Under the pieces are notes generated by a model, which searched no databases, was not told where the DNA came from, and was given only the letters and a program-made list of their open reading frames with translations. Positions 28,208 through 38,600 of a stretch of 64,000 bases of DNA are shown in pieces. Positions within the stretch are counted from its first letter, which is position 1, and each line of letters begins with the position of its first letter. The position numbers and the translations under genes were made by a program. Source of the stretch: Roseimarinus sediminis (GTDB lineage: Bacteria > Bacteroidota > Bacteroidia > Bacteroidales > Prolixibacteraceae); assembly GCF_050433125.1 (NCBI RefSeq), contig NZ_JBNPXV010000004.1, positions 310,001-374,000 of the forward strand, in the 5' to 3' direction.

Positions 28208-28215
28208 CAAATGTA
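28208..28215 (-). promoter_or_regulatory. Candidate promoter for fabG
   Basis: TACATTTG on the minus strand, with ATTG (28235-28238, one mismatch to TTTG) 19 bases further upstream. It lies between the glycosyltransferase stop and fabG. Confidence 0.45.
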
Positions 28216-28229
28216 ACAAACTTGCAGAA

Positions 28230-29369
28230 TTATTCAATTTTTGCCACCTGCGAATAGATTTTCATTAACTCGGCGCTTGTATTTTTAAGGTGAAATTTTT
28301 GTGCGTGTTCGTATCCAAGCTGTTGCATTTCAGCATATAAATCATTGTGCGTCATCAAATGCGTTATTGCTTTCGAAATTTCTTCCGAATTATTCGGATC
28401 GACATAATATGCGCCCTTCCCTCCCGCCTCAGGAAAACAACCCGTATTGGAAGTAATTACCGGTAATCGACTAAACTGTGCTTCGATTATGGGAATCCCA
28501 AAACCTTCGAACAACGAAGGCCATATCATCAGTTTTGCCCCTTGCAATAGCATGGGCATGTGTTCCGAAGCAATATAATCGACGAATATTACCTTGTCGG
28601 CAATATTCAGGCGGTTTATTTTTTGCAATAGATCCAGCTTGTATTTGTTTGGTTTTGCCACAATTACCAAAGGAAGTTGAAGGTTGACTTGAAGCATGGC
28701 CACCGCTTCAAGAATGCGTCCAATATTTTTGTGGCGTACCAAAGCCCCGACAAACAGGAAATACTCAGCCGGCAGATCATAATGTTGCTTTACATCAGCG
28801 ATGGCGAAATCACTGGCCTGTTGATAGAAAGCCGGAGAACACGACTGATAGCACACCTCTATCTTCTCGGCCGGCACCTGTAGAAAGCCGATCAGATCGT
28901 TACGGGTTTGCTCACTTACAGCAATGATACGGTGAGCATGTTTACAACTAAACTTAATTTTTGCAAGATAAATCTGAATGTCAATCCACTTGAAATATTG
29001 TGGAAAACGAAGAAACAACAAATCATGAATAGTCACCACATAACGGGTGTTATTGTTCATTCGCAAAGGAAGCTCATGGCTCAAACCATGATGCAAATCG
29101 ATCTTATATTCTCTTATCGCTTTGCTCATTCCCCAGCTACGCCAAAGAGCCTGCCCGACCGAAGAAGTAATACGGGGTTCAATCATCACAGTTGAATCAT
29201 TACAAGTATTCATCCATGATGCCCCCACTCCTGTTTTTGGTTTTTTGCCAAACAGGAAATACTGATTTTCAGGATAATACTCTAATAATCCATCAATCAA
29301 TATTCGAGAATAATTACCCAGTCCCCGGGTATTGTGAAATGCTCTTTTAGCATCAAAACCGATACGCAT
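28230..29369 (-). CDS. Glycosyltransferase family 4 (GT-B fold)
   Basis: 379 residues. The C-terminal donor-binding half contains FVGALVRHKNIGRILEAV and the GT4 hallmark SLFEGFGIPIIEAQ (about 287-300) with the conserved Glu residues; the N-terminal half starts IGFDAKRAFHNTRGLGNYSR. Transfers a sugar, often mannose-like, in surface polysaccharide or lipopolysaccharide synthesis. No other polysaccharide genes are adjacent, so the product is unknown. Divergent from mnmE. Confidence 0.88.
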   Translation of the reverse strand: MRIGFDAKRAFHNTRGLGNYSRILIDGLLEYYPENQYFLFGKKPKTGVGASWMNTCNDSTVMIEPRITSSVGQALWRSWGMSKAIREYKIDLHHGLSHELPLRMNNNTRYVVTIHDLLFLRFPQYFKWIDIQIYLAKIKFSCKHAHRIIAVSEQTRNDLIGFLQVPAEKIEVCYQSCSPAFYQQASDFAIADVKQHYDLPAEYFLFVGALVRHKNIGRILEAVAMLQVNLQLPLVIVAKPNKYKLDLLQKINRLNIADKVIFVDYIASEHMPMLLQGAKLMIWPSLFEGFGIPIIEAQFSRLPVITSNTGCFPEAGGKGAYYVDPNNSEEISKAITHLMTHNDLYAEMQQLGYEHAQKFHLKNTSAELMKIYSQVAKIE

Positions 29370-29490
29370 TCTGGCCTTTGTTTTATGCAGCTAAGCCAGT
29401 TACAAGCATCGGCATGAATTAAACAGCCAAACAGTAACGGCACAGCAGTGGTAAAGCTTTTTTATAAGCATCAATGATAACGAAATATTG

Positions 29491-29498
29491 TATTTTTG
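29491..29498 (+). promoter_or_regulatory. Candidate -7 element for mnmE
   Basis: TATTTTTG ends 4 bases before the mnmE ATG at 29503. If used, the transcript would be nearly leaderless. No clear -33 element. Confidence 0.4.
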
Positions 29499-29502
29499 CA
29501 AA

Positions 29503-30897
29503 ATGATTGATCAACAAACCATCTGTGCCATCAGCACTGCGCAGGGAATGGGAGCCATTGCCGTGCTGCGATTATCAGGTTTCAAAGCAATAGAAATAGT
29601 CGAACGTGTATTTCATCCGGTCAAAGAAGGAAAAAAGCTTTCCGAACAAAAGGGAAATACCCTGCACTTTGGCCGCATTGTAAATAATGATCAGGTGATC
29701 GACGAGGTGATTGTTTCGCTGTTCAGGGCTCCCCGCTCGTTTACCGGTGAAGATTCGGTTGAAATAGCCTGTCATGGTTCGGTTTATATACAACAAAACA
29801 TTCTTCAACTGCTTCTTGACAACGGAGCCCGGCTTGCCCGTCCGGGTGAATTTACCCAACGTGCATTTCTGAATGGAAAAATGGACCTTGCACAGGCAGA
29901 AGCTGTTGCCGATTTGATTGCAGCCTCGTCGAAGGCCGCCCATCATGTTGCCCTGAAACAAATGCGGGGTGGCATCTCATCTGAGATAAAAAATTTACGC
30001 AATGAGCTTTTAACCTTTACTACACTGGTAGAACTTGAACTGGATTTTAGTGAAGAAGACGTAGAATTTGCCAACCGGGAACAATTGCTACTACTCAGCC
30101 AAAAAATAAACCAGCTTATTAGCCAACTGGCCAACTCTTTCCAGTATGGGAATGCAATAAAAAACGGCATTCCTGTGGCCATTATCGGCGATACGAATGT
30201 AGGAAAATCGACGCTGTTAAACGCGCTTCTTAACGAAGAACGCGCCATCGTATCCGACATTGCCGGCACCACACGTGATGTTATCGAGGATGTAATGATT
30301 ATTGAAGGAATTCAGTTTCGCTTTATTGATACTGCAGGAATCCGAACGACCATCGACACAATTGAAAACCTGGGTATCGAGCGCACCTATCAGAAAATAG
30401 AACAGGCAAGCGTTGTACTCACCATGATTGATGCTTCACGGTCGTTCAACGAAATAGTCATGTTTCTGACCAGCATGAGCGAAAAACTGCACAAGAAACA
30501 AACAGCTTTGGTGATCAATAAAACCGACATGGCAAGCCCCGAAGCCATTGATGAATTACAAAGCATGGGGCGTGAAATGGAGTTTCCAACACTGCTTATA
30601 TCAGCAAAAAAGCGCGAAAACATCGATCATTTGCTGGATTATCTGGTAGCAGCCGTTGATACACAGGGCTATTCTGAAAGCGATGTGATTGTTACCAACC
30701 TGAGGCATTATGAATCACTGCAACATGCCAATCGTGCTATTGAGCGGGTTATCGAAGCTATTCCACTGGGAACCTCAGGCGATTTACTCTCGCAGGACAT
30801 ACGCGAATGTCTATACTATCTTGGTGAAATAACAGGTGAAATATCTACAGATGAGATACTTGGAAATATTTTTAAAAACTTTTGTATCGGGAAGTGA
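29503..30897 (+). CDS. mnmE: tRNA modification GTPase MnmE
   Basis: 464 residues from ATG 29503 (a TTG-type start 15 bases upstream is less likely). With MnmG it installs the 5-aminomethyl/carboxymethylaminomethyl group on wobble U34. The N-terminal folate-binding domain (1-118) includes GMGAIAVLRLSG and FTGEDSVEIACHG; the inserted G domain has GDTNVGKST near 229 and DTAGIR near 276 with NKTD; the C-terminus ends in FCIGK, carrying the conserved Cys. MnmG is not in the window. Confidence 0.97.
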   Translation: MIDQQTICAISTAQGMGAIAVLRLSGFKAIEIVERVFHPVKEGKKLSEQKGNTLHFGRIVNNDQVIDEVIVSLFRAPRSFTGEDSVEIACHGSVYIQQNILQLLLDNGARLARPGEFTQRAFLNGKMDLAQAEAVADLIAASSKAAHHVALKQMRGGISSEIKNLRNELLTFTTLVELELDFSEEDVEFANREQLLLLSQKINQLISQLANSFQYGNAIKNGIPVAIIGDTNVGKSTLLNALLNEERAIVSDIAGTTRDVIEDVMIIEGIQFRFIDTAGIRTTIDTIENLGIERTYQKIEQASVVLTMIDASRSFNEIVMFLTSMSEKLHKKQTALVINKTDMASPEAIDELQSMGREMEFPTLLISAKKRENIDHLLDYLVAAVDTQGYSESDVIVTNLRHYESLQHANRAIERVIEAIPLGTSGDLLSQDIRECLYYLGEITGEISTDEILGNIFKNFCIGK

Positions 30898-30905
30898 GTG
30901 AGACC

Positions 30906-30937
30906 CGTTTTTCAGGAGCGAAGCGAACTGAAAAACG
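30906..30937. repeat. REP-like hairpin directly after mnmE
   Basis: 10-bp perfect arms CGTTTTTCAG / CTGAAAAACG around the 12-nt loop GAGCGAAGCGAA. It lies 8 bases after mnmE and overlaps the first bases of repeat copy 1. Confidence 0.8.
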
Positions 30938-31068
30938 CTGGTCGAACTCATCCCGGTAAGCGAAGCGATACCGGGATCGTTGTCAATTGCAGCTCAATCA
31001 GCAGGAGCGAAGCGAACTGAAACGAGCAGGGTAAAATTCAAATTGAAAAAAACACCATTGCGAGTTCC
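30929..31068. repeat. 140-bp direct repeat, copy 1
   Basis: Same sequence as 31146-31285 with about two substitutions and no indel (offset 217). It contains the hairpin ATCCCGGT ... ACCGGGAT around AAGCGAAGCGAT, and a further CAG-GAGCGAAGCGAA-CTG element at ~31002. All hairpin loops share GCGAAGCGA. Confidence 0.9.
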
Positions 31069-31145
31069 ACAATGGGCAGACAATCAATTAGAAATATAGA
31101 CTTTGGATCCCAAATACTGTTATAATGATTAATAGAAATCCATTG

Positions 31146-31285
31146 TGAAAAACGCTGGTCGAACTCATCCCGGTAAGCGAAGCGATACCAGGATCGTTGT
31201 CAATTGCAGCTCAATCAGCAGGAGCGAAGCGAACTGAAACGAGCAGGGTAAAATTTAAATTGAAAAAAACACCATTGCGAGTTCC
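31146..31285. repeat. 140-bp direct repeat, copy 2
   Basis: Copy 2 of the repeat at 30929-31068. The hairpin arm reads ACCAGGAT instead of ACCGGGAT, breaking one pair. It ends exactly next to the stop codon of the minus-strand gene at 31286. Confidence 0.9.
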
Positions 31286-32125
31286 CTATGCGATTGACAG
31301 CCCCGGAAGATCAATATGGTATATGCTCCACCCTCCATATTTACTTGGCTTCAGTTTGAAGCATCCATCTCCCTGAAAATCATATTTTGTACCACTATTA
31401 TTATCTAAACCCACATAATGAATTGAAAAACTGATAAGCGCATCGCTTTTTTCCTTATTGATGTTAAATAACTTTTCATGATAGCTTACAATTTCAAAAG
31501 AATCGAAAGTATCGAGAAAATTGTTCACACTACATACAACCTTCTCCTTATCAATACTTTTATTGTCTGAATCTTTATACTCATCCAAATCAATGTACAA
31601 CATATCGTAGCCCTCACCTCCAAAATCTTGCATTTTCTTCATGGTCATACTAAAAAAGTAGTCAATGGCCTGTTCTATATCGATACCGGCATTGGGATGA
31701 AACTCTTCATAAATAAAACAACTGGTCATTCCGGGTATTCGCATATCATCCATTTCATAAACAAACAATTCTTCAGTGATAAAACGGTACAATTCTCGAT
31801 CTTCTACCTTACACAAAGTATCAAGTGAGATATTGTATTGATTTAACAGCTTGCAAACATACTCCAGTTCACGTACTATTTCCTGGTCCGATAATTCGGC
31901 AAGCTTCTTAAAATATGGCTTCTCAATGTATTCCCAAACAGTGATGCGTTGTACATTTTCATACTGCTGTTCGAAGGCTTCGACATAATCAAGCCACTCT
32001 TTTTCAATTTCAGGTGGCAATTCACTGGCTTTCCCAAAATGAGCACCATACTTTTCGGCAAGCTCTTTCTTTTTTAGCTCGTTACTAATTATTTTATCGT
32101 AACGATCGTTTTCCTTCTTTTCCAT
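31286..32125 (-). CDS. Hypothetical protein of unknown family
   Basis: 279 residues from ATG (minus 32125); a TTG eight codons upstream is also in frame. Acidic and soluble, without a signal peptide or membrane segment. The N-terminal third (1-100) is helical and charged, with EYIEKPYFKKLAELSDQEIV resembling a helical-bundle repeat; the C-terminal part has alternating beta-like segments ending in WSIYHIDLPGLSIA. I do not recognise a family. It ends directly at the 140-bp repeat and may belong to an accessory patch with the neighbouring ATP-cone nuclease. Confidence 0.7.
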   Translation of the reverse strand: MEKKENDRYDKIISNELKKKELAEKYGAHFGKASELPPEIEKEWLDYVEAFEQQYENVQRITVWEYIEKPYFKKLAELSDQEIVRELEYVCKLLNQYNISLDTLCKVEDRELYRFITEELFVYEMDDMRIPGMTSCFIYEEFHPNAGIDIEQAIDYFFSMTMKKMQDFGGEGYDMLYIDLDEYKDSDNKSIDKEKVVCSVNNFLDTFDSFEIVSYHEKLFNINKEKSDALISFSIHYVGLDNNSGTKYDFQGDGCFKLKPSKYGGWSIYHIDLPGLSIA

Positions 32126-32589
32126 TTGTTGTAGTTTTAAATTCGCCAAAGGGGTGCGTATTATATAAAATGATTACTATTTACAACAATAAAACGATTA
32201 TACTCATTTTTAAATAACTAAATTGCAAACAAATATGTTTGAAAATCATAGAAATTCAATTTATTGGTGAAAGACTTTAAGGAAGCGCAATGCGCATGAC
32301 TTAAACGGAACACCATTTTCCTGCCCTCAATAATTGCTATGTTGCTTTCTTTTATTCGCCTGTCAAATCCCCAAAAAGTTTTCTGGTATCAAAAGTGTTG
32401 CTGTGAAAACCAGAAAACATATGAAATAAAATTATCTTTGAAAGATGCTTCTTTACTCAATAAACGGGGCAAAGAGCTATTTTTTCTCATTTAACAATAA
32501 TCTGTTTGCAGACAGGCCTGATTTTTCAACGGATCGGGAGAGTTAAAGCTAAAAAATCGATTTGTCAGACAAACACTATTTTAATATTG
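32126..32589. other. Intergenic region between divergent genes
   Basis: About 460 bases, AT-rich and without a plausible gene. It contains a small GCGC-AAT-GCGC palindrome near 32286 and a TATCTTTG element at 32433-32440. Confidence 0.4.
32433..32440 (+). promoter_or_regulatory. Candidate -7 element for the ATP-cone nuclease gene
   Basis: TATCTTTG matches TAnnTTTG about 150 bases before ATG 32590. The predicted -33 site does not match. Confidence 0.35.
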
Positions 32590-33450
32590 ATGTACATGAA
32601 AGATCTTTCAAGGCAGATCATGGTAACCAAAGCTTCAGGTGAGAAGCAGGTATTCTCTCCTGAAAAGCTGACAGGCTCACTTGAACGGGCAGGAGCTGAT
32701 CCAGAAATTGTAGAGCAGATCGTTGATGACATTCAATCAACTATATCCAATGGAATTTCAACTCAGAAGATCTACAAAAGAGCTTTTGCTCTTTTACAAT
32801 CCCAAAAGTACAGCACGGCTTCGCGTTACAAATTAAAAAATGCAATCATGGAACTGGGAGATACCGGCTTTCCGTTTGAACATCTGATAAGCCGGGTAAT
32901 GGAAGCTCAGGGTTATGAAACACAAACAGGAATTGTTGTTCAGGGACGTTGTGTTAGCCATGAAGTAGACGTTATTGCAACCAACAACAAGAAGCAAATA
33001 TTAATCGAATGTAAATATGCCCGTGATGCCGGAAAACCAGTTAGTGTACGTGTTCCCTTGTACATACGTTCTCGCGTGGAAGACATAGTATTAAAGCGCG
33101 AAAAGGAAGCTGAATTTAAAGACTTTCAATTTACAGGCTCGATTGCTACCAATACCCGCTTTACAAGCGATGCCATTGCTTATGGCGAATGTGTCGGACT
33201 CAAACTTCTGGCCTGGGATTATCCCAAAGGAAATAGCCTTAAAGAAATTATTGACCGTGAAAAGATTTATCCTATAACGGTATTAAATGAATTGAGTGAT
33301 GAAAATAAGCAGAAGCTAATGAACAAAGGCATCGTAATTTGTCGTCAGCTTACATCCAATCCCGATGTTTTAAATTCTCTTCAGTTGTCTGAAATTAAAT
33401 ACAAGGCAATTCTGAAAGAGATTGAAACACTCATTGCCAATGGGCTTTAA
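32590..33450 (+). CDS. ATP-cone domain fused to a Mrr-like restriction-endonuclease-fold nuclease
   Basis: 286 residues from ATG 32590; ATG 32596 is equally possible. Residues ~10-95 form an ATP-cone (VTKASGEKQVFSPEKLTGSL ... TASRYKLKNAI), the nucleotide-sensing domain of NrdR and ribonucleotide reductases. Residues ~105-200 match the PD-(D/E)xK fold: HEVDVIAT with Asp127, then LIECKYA with Glu140 and Lys142, as in Mrr/Holliday-resolvase-like nucleases. Likely a DNA-cleaving enzyme gated by ATP/dATP. No methyltransferase is adjacent, so it is not a classical type II system. Confidence 0.82.
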   Translation: MYMKDLSRQIMVTKASGEKQVFSPEKLTGSLERAGADPEIVEQIVDDIQSTISNGISTQKIYKRAFALLQSQKYSTASRYKLKNAIMELGDTGFPFEHLISRVMEAQGYETQTGIVVQGRCVSHEVDVIATNNKKQILIECKYARDAGKPVSVRVPLYIRSRVEDIVLKREKEAEFKDFQFTGSIATNTRFTSDAIAYGECVGLKLLAWDYPKGNSLKEIIDREKIYPITVLNELSDENKQKLMNKGIVICRQLTSNPDVLNSLQLSEIKYKAILKEIETLIANGL

Positions 33451-33470
33451 GTCTTATTTTTTAAAATTAT

Positions 33471-34760
33471 TTAGAACATATACAGCATTACAAAAACCAT
33501 TCGTTTATTAACAGCCAGATGGTGTTCGTTGTACAATCCATTATTTAAATTTATTTTACCCAAGCCATAGTTAGCCAAAGTTCCTTCAAATTCCAACATT
33601 AAGCGCAGCTTAGAAACGTTATAGGCTATATGTGGTGCAAATCGATGATATTGTTGAACATTGGTAAAAAAACCTGCGCTTAGTGCTTCTCCTCCTCCTG
33701 TATCAGCCAATGAATGGCTTGTACCTAAGTTTTTCCCACTACCGGCAAAAAGGCCAAATTGCCAATTTATACCGTAAACAAGGTTGATGTATGCTACAAT
33801 ATTGTTGTAATTGGTATAACTTTCAGCTCCGGTGGCCTGTTCAATAGCACGTACGCCATATCCACCCGGCAGCAATAAATGTTTAAGGTTTTGACCCAAA
33901 ATTCCTTTTATCTGTACTTTCAGATTCTCTGTTTTATACTGAAAATAAGCATTGTATGAAAAACTGTTAAGCATGCTTTCTGACTTGAAAAGCTGTTGGT
34001 AGGGCGATTCAAATGTCATTTTGGGTTTGGTGCGGTTGTACGACATCCCCCCACCCCAAACCAACTGGTTTTTACGGTATTCCAAACCCGTTGCCAACTC
34101 GGGAAGAACGCCATTGCGTTTGGCTTGATTGGCAGTTGATTGATGAGATGAATTTAACGCTGGTGAAGTGTATTGAAGTTGATAAAGCGCCGCAGCCAGC
34201 CAATTGAATGATCCGGAGTGATAAGTGAAGCAGATTTGTGGTGCACGGTTAAATGGTTGAAATGGAGCTCCGGTATTCAAAGAAGCCACGGTGGGGAAAA
34301 TATCGCCGCCCCAGAAAGGATGCCAGTCCTGACCCAATAACAGACTGGCAGATTTCCAGTTAAATTGTGTAAAAGCTTTCCGAATTCTCAATAGCGAAGG
34401 TTCACTTCCAATTATCCCTCCAAAATCAACTTCGATATTCGCATTTGTTGCAGCTCCCAATAGTTCAGGACCGCTAACAGTTAACCCCATCCGGGTGGCA
34501 ATGGCTGTCATGTTAGCACTCCACTGCTCATTAATATCGTCCCCTTTGGCATCGATTCCGTTAAAAACGGGCAATAAATAAATTTGCTCATGTGCTCCGT
34601 CTATGCCTTTGTAACTATCAAGAAACAAGTCGTTGCGAATAAATCCATAGAATTTCAGGTGTTCATTTTCTGCATGAACACAGGATGGTATGAAAAGAAG
34701 ATTAGAAATGAAAAGAAAAAAGATTCTTCTCAGTCCATAAAAACTGGCCTGCTTGGTCAT
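33471..34760 (-). CDS. Porin-like outer-membrane beta-barrel protein
   Basis: 429 residues. A signal peptide (hydrophobic 12-26, cut near VHA) is followed by alternating amphipathic strands throughout, for example LKFYGFIRNDLFLD and ASLLLGQDWHPFWGG, and the C-terminal residue is Phe (VMLYMF), as in barrel proteins folded by BamA. The FYGFIRND / LGQDWHPF layout resembles DcaP/porin-superfamily proteins. The transported solute is unknown. Divergent neighbours give no functional hint. Confidence 0.75.
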   Translation of the reverse strand: MTKQASFYGLRRIFFLFISNLLFIPSCVHAENEHLKFYGFIRNDLFLDSYKGIDGAHEQIYLLPVFNGIDAKGDDINEQWSANMTAIATRMGLTVSGPELLGAATNANIEVDFGGIIGSEPSLLRIRKAFTQFNWKSASLLLGQDWHPFWGGDIFPTVASLNTGAPFQPFNRAPQICFTYHSGSFNWLAAALYQLQYTSPALNSSHQSTANQAKRNGVLPELATGLEYRKNQLVWGGGMSYNRTKPKMTFESPYQQLFKSESMLNSFSYNAYFQYKTENLKVQIKGILGQNLKHLLLPGGYGVRAIEQATGAESYTNYNNIVAYINLVYGINWQFGLFAGSGKNLGTSHSLADTGGGEALSAGFFTNVQQYHRFAPHIAYNVSKLRLMLEFEGTLANYGLGKINLNNGLYNEHHLAVNKRMVFVMLYMF

Positions 34761-34825
34761 GGTTTTGTTTAAATTTTGGTATTAAAAATACTGTTGGTCA
34801 GACAGATAAATATGAAATAATTGAT

Positions 34826-35416
34826 TTAAAGATATTTTCTAACATCAATTACTTTCATTCCGGCAGCAATGGCAGCCTGTATTCCGGGATCGGCATCTTC
34901 GAACACCAAACAGTCCCGGGGATCAATATTTAGCTTTCGTGCACATTCGAGGAAGGTATCAGGTGCCGGTTTGCCATTTTCAACATCATCGCAGGTAACT
35001 ACAGCATCAACTTTATCAATCGCCCCAATTACCTCAAGGGTTCGACCGGCAATTCTTCGGTCACCACCTGTTCCACATGCAATAGGCAATTTTCCGTGAT
35101 ATCGAAGCAATACATCAAATACAACTTCAAGCGGTTGTGCCTGATCGATGGTTTTATAATACTCTTCTTCCTTTTCAATCGCAACCTTCTCAGGTATAAA
35201 ATTTTCTGGTTGATATCGTTCTTTTAGCATCTTCATTTGTGGGCCAACAGGTACACCGGCAAATGACAGAAACAAATCGTGGCTAAACGGAATTCCGTAT
35301 TTTCCCAATACTTTTTGAAAGGCTTTGAAATGGGCCGGCATCGTATCTGCCAAGGTTCCGTCAATATCAAAAATAAGTGCTTTCACTTCAGGATCAATTG
35401 AAATTTGCTTCTTCAT
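34826..35416 (-). CDS. HAD-superfamily phosphatase/phosphoglucomutase-like (subfamily IA)
   Basis: 196 residues. Motif I IFDIDGTLADT has nucleophile and general-acid Asp residues (15-25); a helical cap (about 27-95) follows; motif II is ACGTGG; motif III/IV is VVTCDDVENGKPAPDTFL and VFEDADPGIQAAIAAGM. The layout is that of beta-phosphoglucomutase/phosphatase-like enzymes acting on small sugar phosphates. Substrate not predictable. The porin gene downstream on the same strand is 66 bases away. Confidence 0.88.
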   Translation of the reverse strand: MKKQISIDPEVKALIFDIDGTLADTMPAHFKAFQKVLGKYGIPFSHDLFLSFAGVPVGPQMKMLKERYQPENFIPEKVAIEKEEEYYKTIDQAQPLEVVFDVLLRYHGKLPIACGTGGDRRIAGRTLEVIGAIDKVDAVVTCDDVENGKPAPDTFLECARKLNIDPRDCLVFEDADPGIQAAIAAGMKVIDVRKYL

Positions 35417-35632
35417 CTACGTTCATTTTAATTCGGGGCAATAATAATCAATTTAGCATCAATTTAGAATCAGGCAAAGATTAAGGATTAATTAAGTTTA
35501 AATATGAACTGATTTGACAATTAGTTTTTAAAGCAAACTGAAAGAATGATACATTGAAATTTATTGAAGAAAGAAAAACTATGACTATATTTAACCGAAC
35601 GACTATTTAATCACCTATTAAAATTAACAATT

Positions 35633-38600
35633 ATGAGAATTTTAACTTTTACACTTTTACTAAGTTTAATCACTGCAATGTCGATGTTTGCTGATGTTCG
35701 TGAATGGAACATCAGTACAGATGCTTTCAATGCATTGGGTGATATAACAGAAACGACCACCATCGACGGTTTGACAATCTATGCTACTGCCGACAAGAGC
35801 GTGACAGTTGATGCCAACAACAAGTCGATCGATGGTATGGATTTTACTTCCCGTTTAAAACTGGGAGGATCGGGAAGCCTTGACGGCAGCACTCCTGTGG
35901 CCAGGGTTGTCGGTTTTGAAGTAAGTGGTAATGCTACCATTACCATTGCAGCCATGTCGTCGAGCAGCAGCTCCGACAGAGAACTGGTTATTTTAAGTGC
36001 TGAAGGTGATACCATTGATATCTTTCCGGCACTCGGTGAAAGTATCAGTCTCCAATCTTATGAATATACAGGAGGAGCTACATCGATTAATCTCTTCTCT
36101 AAATCGAGCGGTATCAACATATACTATTTAAAGGTAGAAACCCACGAAATACCACAAACTACGGAACAAGAATGGAACATCAGTACTGACGCCTTTAATG
36201 CCCTGGGAGATATTACTGAAACTGCAGTTATTGAAGGGCTTACAATTTATGCCAACGCCGATAAAAAAGTAACGGTTGATGCCAACAACAAGTCAGTTGA
36301 AGGCATGGATTTCACTCACCGTCTGAAGTTAGGTGGATCGGGAAGTATGGAAGAAGGAGTTCCTGTTGCACGCGTGGTAGGTTTCGATGTACCCGGAAAT
36401 ACAACCATTACTGTTGCAGCCATGTCGTCGAGCAGCAGCTCCGACAGGGAACTCGTCATCTTAACGGCCGAAGGAGATACCATTGATATTTTCCCGGCTC
36501 TTGGTGAAAGTATCAGTATGGCAAGCTACGAATACACTGGTGGGGCCACATCCATTTATCTCTTCTCAAAATCAAGTGGCATTAATATTTACTATATCAA
36601 AGCAATTTCTACTGTTGCCGAAGAAGAAGAGTTGGTTTTGAAGCATTCCTATACTTTTGAAGATGGAACAGCTGCCGATGTTGTTGGTGGAGCCAACGGC
36701 ACGTTGATTGGCGGAGCTGCAATCAGCGGTGGCGCATTACAGACAACAACAAATGGAGACTACCTTGAACTCCCTGCTGCTGATATAGCCATTAATACTT
36801 ATAGCTCGGCAAGCTTTGAAACCTACATCACAGTTGGTGACAATACACCTCAAAACGCTATGATCATATATCTTGGAGGATCAGCAAATGGTTTAGGTGG
36901 TGATGGACTTTTCTTTGCTCCCAATCACTGGAACGGACCTGCTTCACGTGCAGCAATTTCGTGTGGCAACCTCACTGAACCATGGTCAGTTGAAAGTGCT
37001 GTGACAGCTGACCCGCTAACTGAAGCAGGAAGCAAGCACCATGTTGTTGTCACCATCGACGGAACCACCCTTTCGCTTTACATTGATGGCGAACTTAAAG
37101 GAACAAACGAACTTACTGAAAATAATAGTCTTTCTGCACTCAGTAACGATTTTGCCTGGCTTGCTCGTGGTGGATACGCCAACGATGCTACCTGGCTGGG
37201 AACAGTTAATGAATTCAACATCTACAGCGGTGTGATGGACGAAAATACCATCAGCGAAAATGCTGATTTATTCCTGCTGGGCGACCCCATGGTGATTTTC
37301 GATCCGGAAACAGCCGTTGCTGACTCACTACCCGAAGGGATGAGCATTGTCGACATCGAAGGGAAAAAATACCTGCAGGTAATACTAGCCGGATGGCAAT
37401 CGAGCTTCGCTCTCGATGTGCCATTTGATTTGACATCGGAAATGACTCATTTTACTGCTGAAGCAAAATATGCAGTTGGAACTTCAGGCTTTGCTGTAAA
37501 CCAAATTAATACTTTCCTGAAACTCGTCGATAACTCAAGTGACGGCTGGGCGGAATTAGGTGTTGGTGCAGCCGGAAGCAGCAGTGCTTTCAAAATGTAT
37601 AAAATGCCAACAAAGGCAGCAGGTACTGTAACACACATGCAGGTAGCCGGACAGGAAACCCAGGGCTGGAATGCAGTATCGGGTGATACACTGTGGATTG
37701 GTCAGGTGAAAGCATTTATCGAAATTCCTGTTGATCCCAATGTGATTGTTGATCCTGCTACCTTTGAAGGTGATTTGGCCAGTGGATGGGAAATTGTAAG
37801 CATAGATGGCAACAAATATTTCAAGGTAACCCTTAATGCATGGGATAGCTGGATGAATGTACCAGAGTATACCTTCCCCGAGGGAACAACGGGTTTCAAA
37901 GCCCATGTTAAATACGAAGAAGGGACTTCGGGTAAAGCAGTTGATGCTGTCAATACCTTCATGAAATTTTCTGATCCAAACTGGACCGAACTGGGTTCAG
38001 GTGCTCAGGCTGCTTCGGCCGATTTCGTTGAGCAAAAAATTGAACTGACCAGCACCAATGGAAAAGCAAGAGTGCTCCAGGTAGCTGCCCAGGAAATTGA
38101 AGGCGGTGGTGCCGTTACAGGCGGCATCCTCTACATAGGTAAAGTAGAAGTGATTTTCGACAACTTTGGTCCTAATCCTACTCCTGTCACCTTTATCGTT
38201 GACGATACAGCCGACAAGACTTACAGTGGTTTTGTACTGAAAGGAAGCTGGAAAAGTGCAAGTGGTGAGTACGATTCAGAATGGGACGGCGGAGTTGTTC
38301 AGTCTTCATTCTACGACGATGGCACCAACGGTGACCAAACAGCAGGCGACCACATTTGGTCGGTAACCATCGATCTGGTATCCGACGGTGGAAGCAACAC
38401 ATGGAAATGGGGCTTCGAAGATCTTGATGGTAACTGGATGCCATCAGCCGACATTGAATTTACAGTGGCCGATGAAAATGCGGTAAGTACTTCATACACC
38501 ATACCTAAAATGCCGGAAGAAAAAGCCGATGTTACCTTTATCATTGACGATTCAGCTGGCAAAACTTACAGCGGATTTATGCTGAAAGGCAGCTGGAAAG

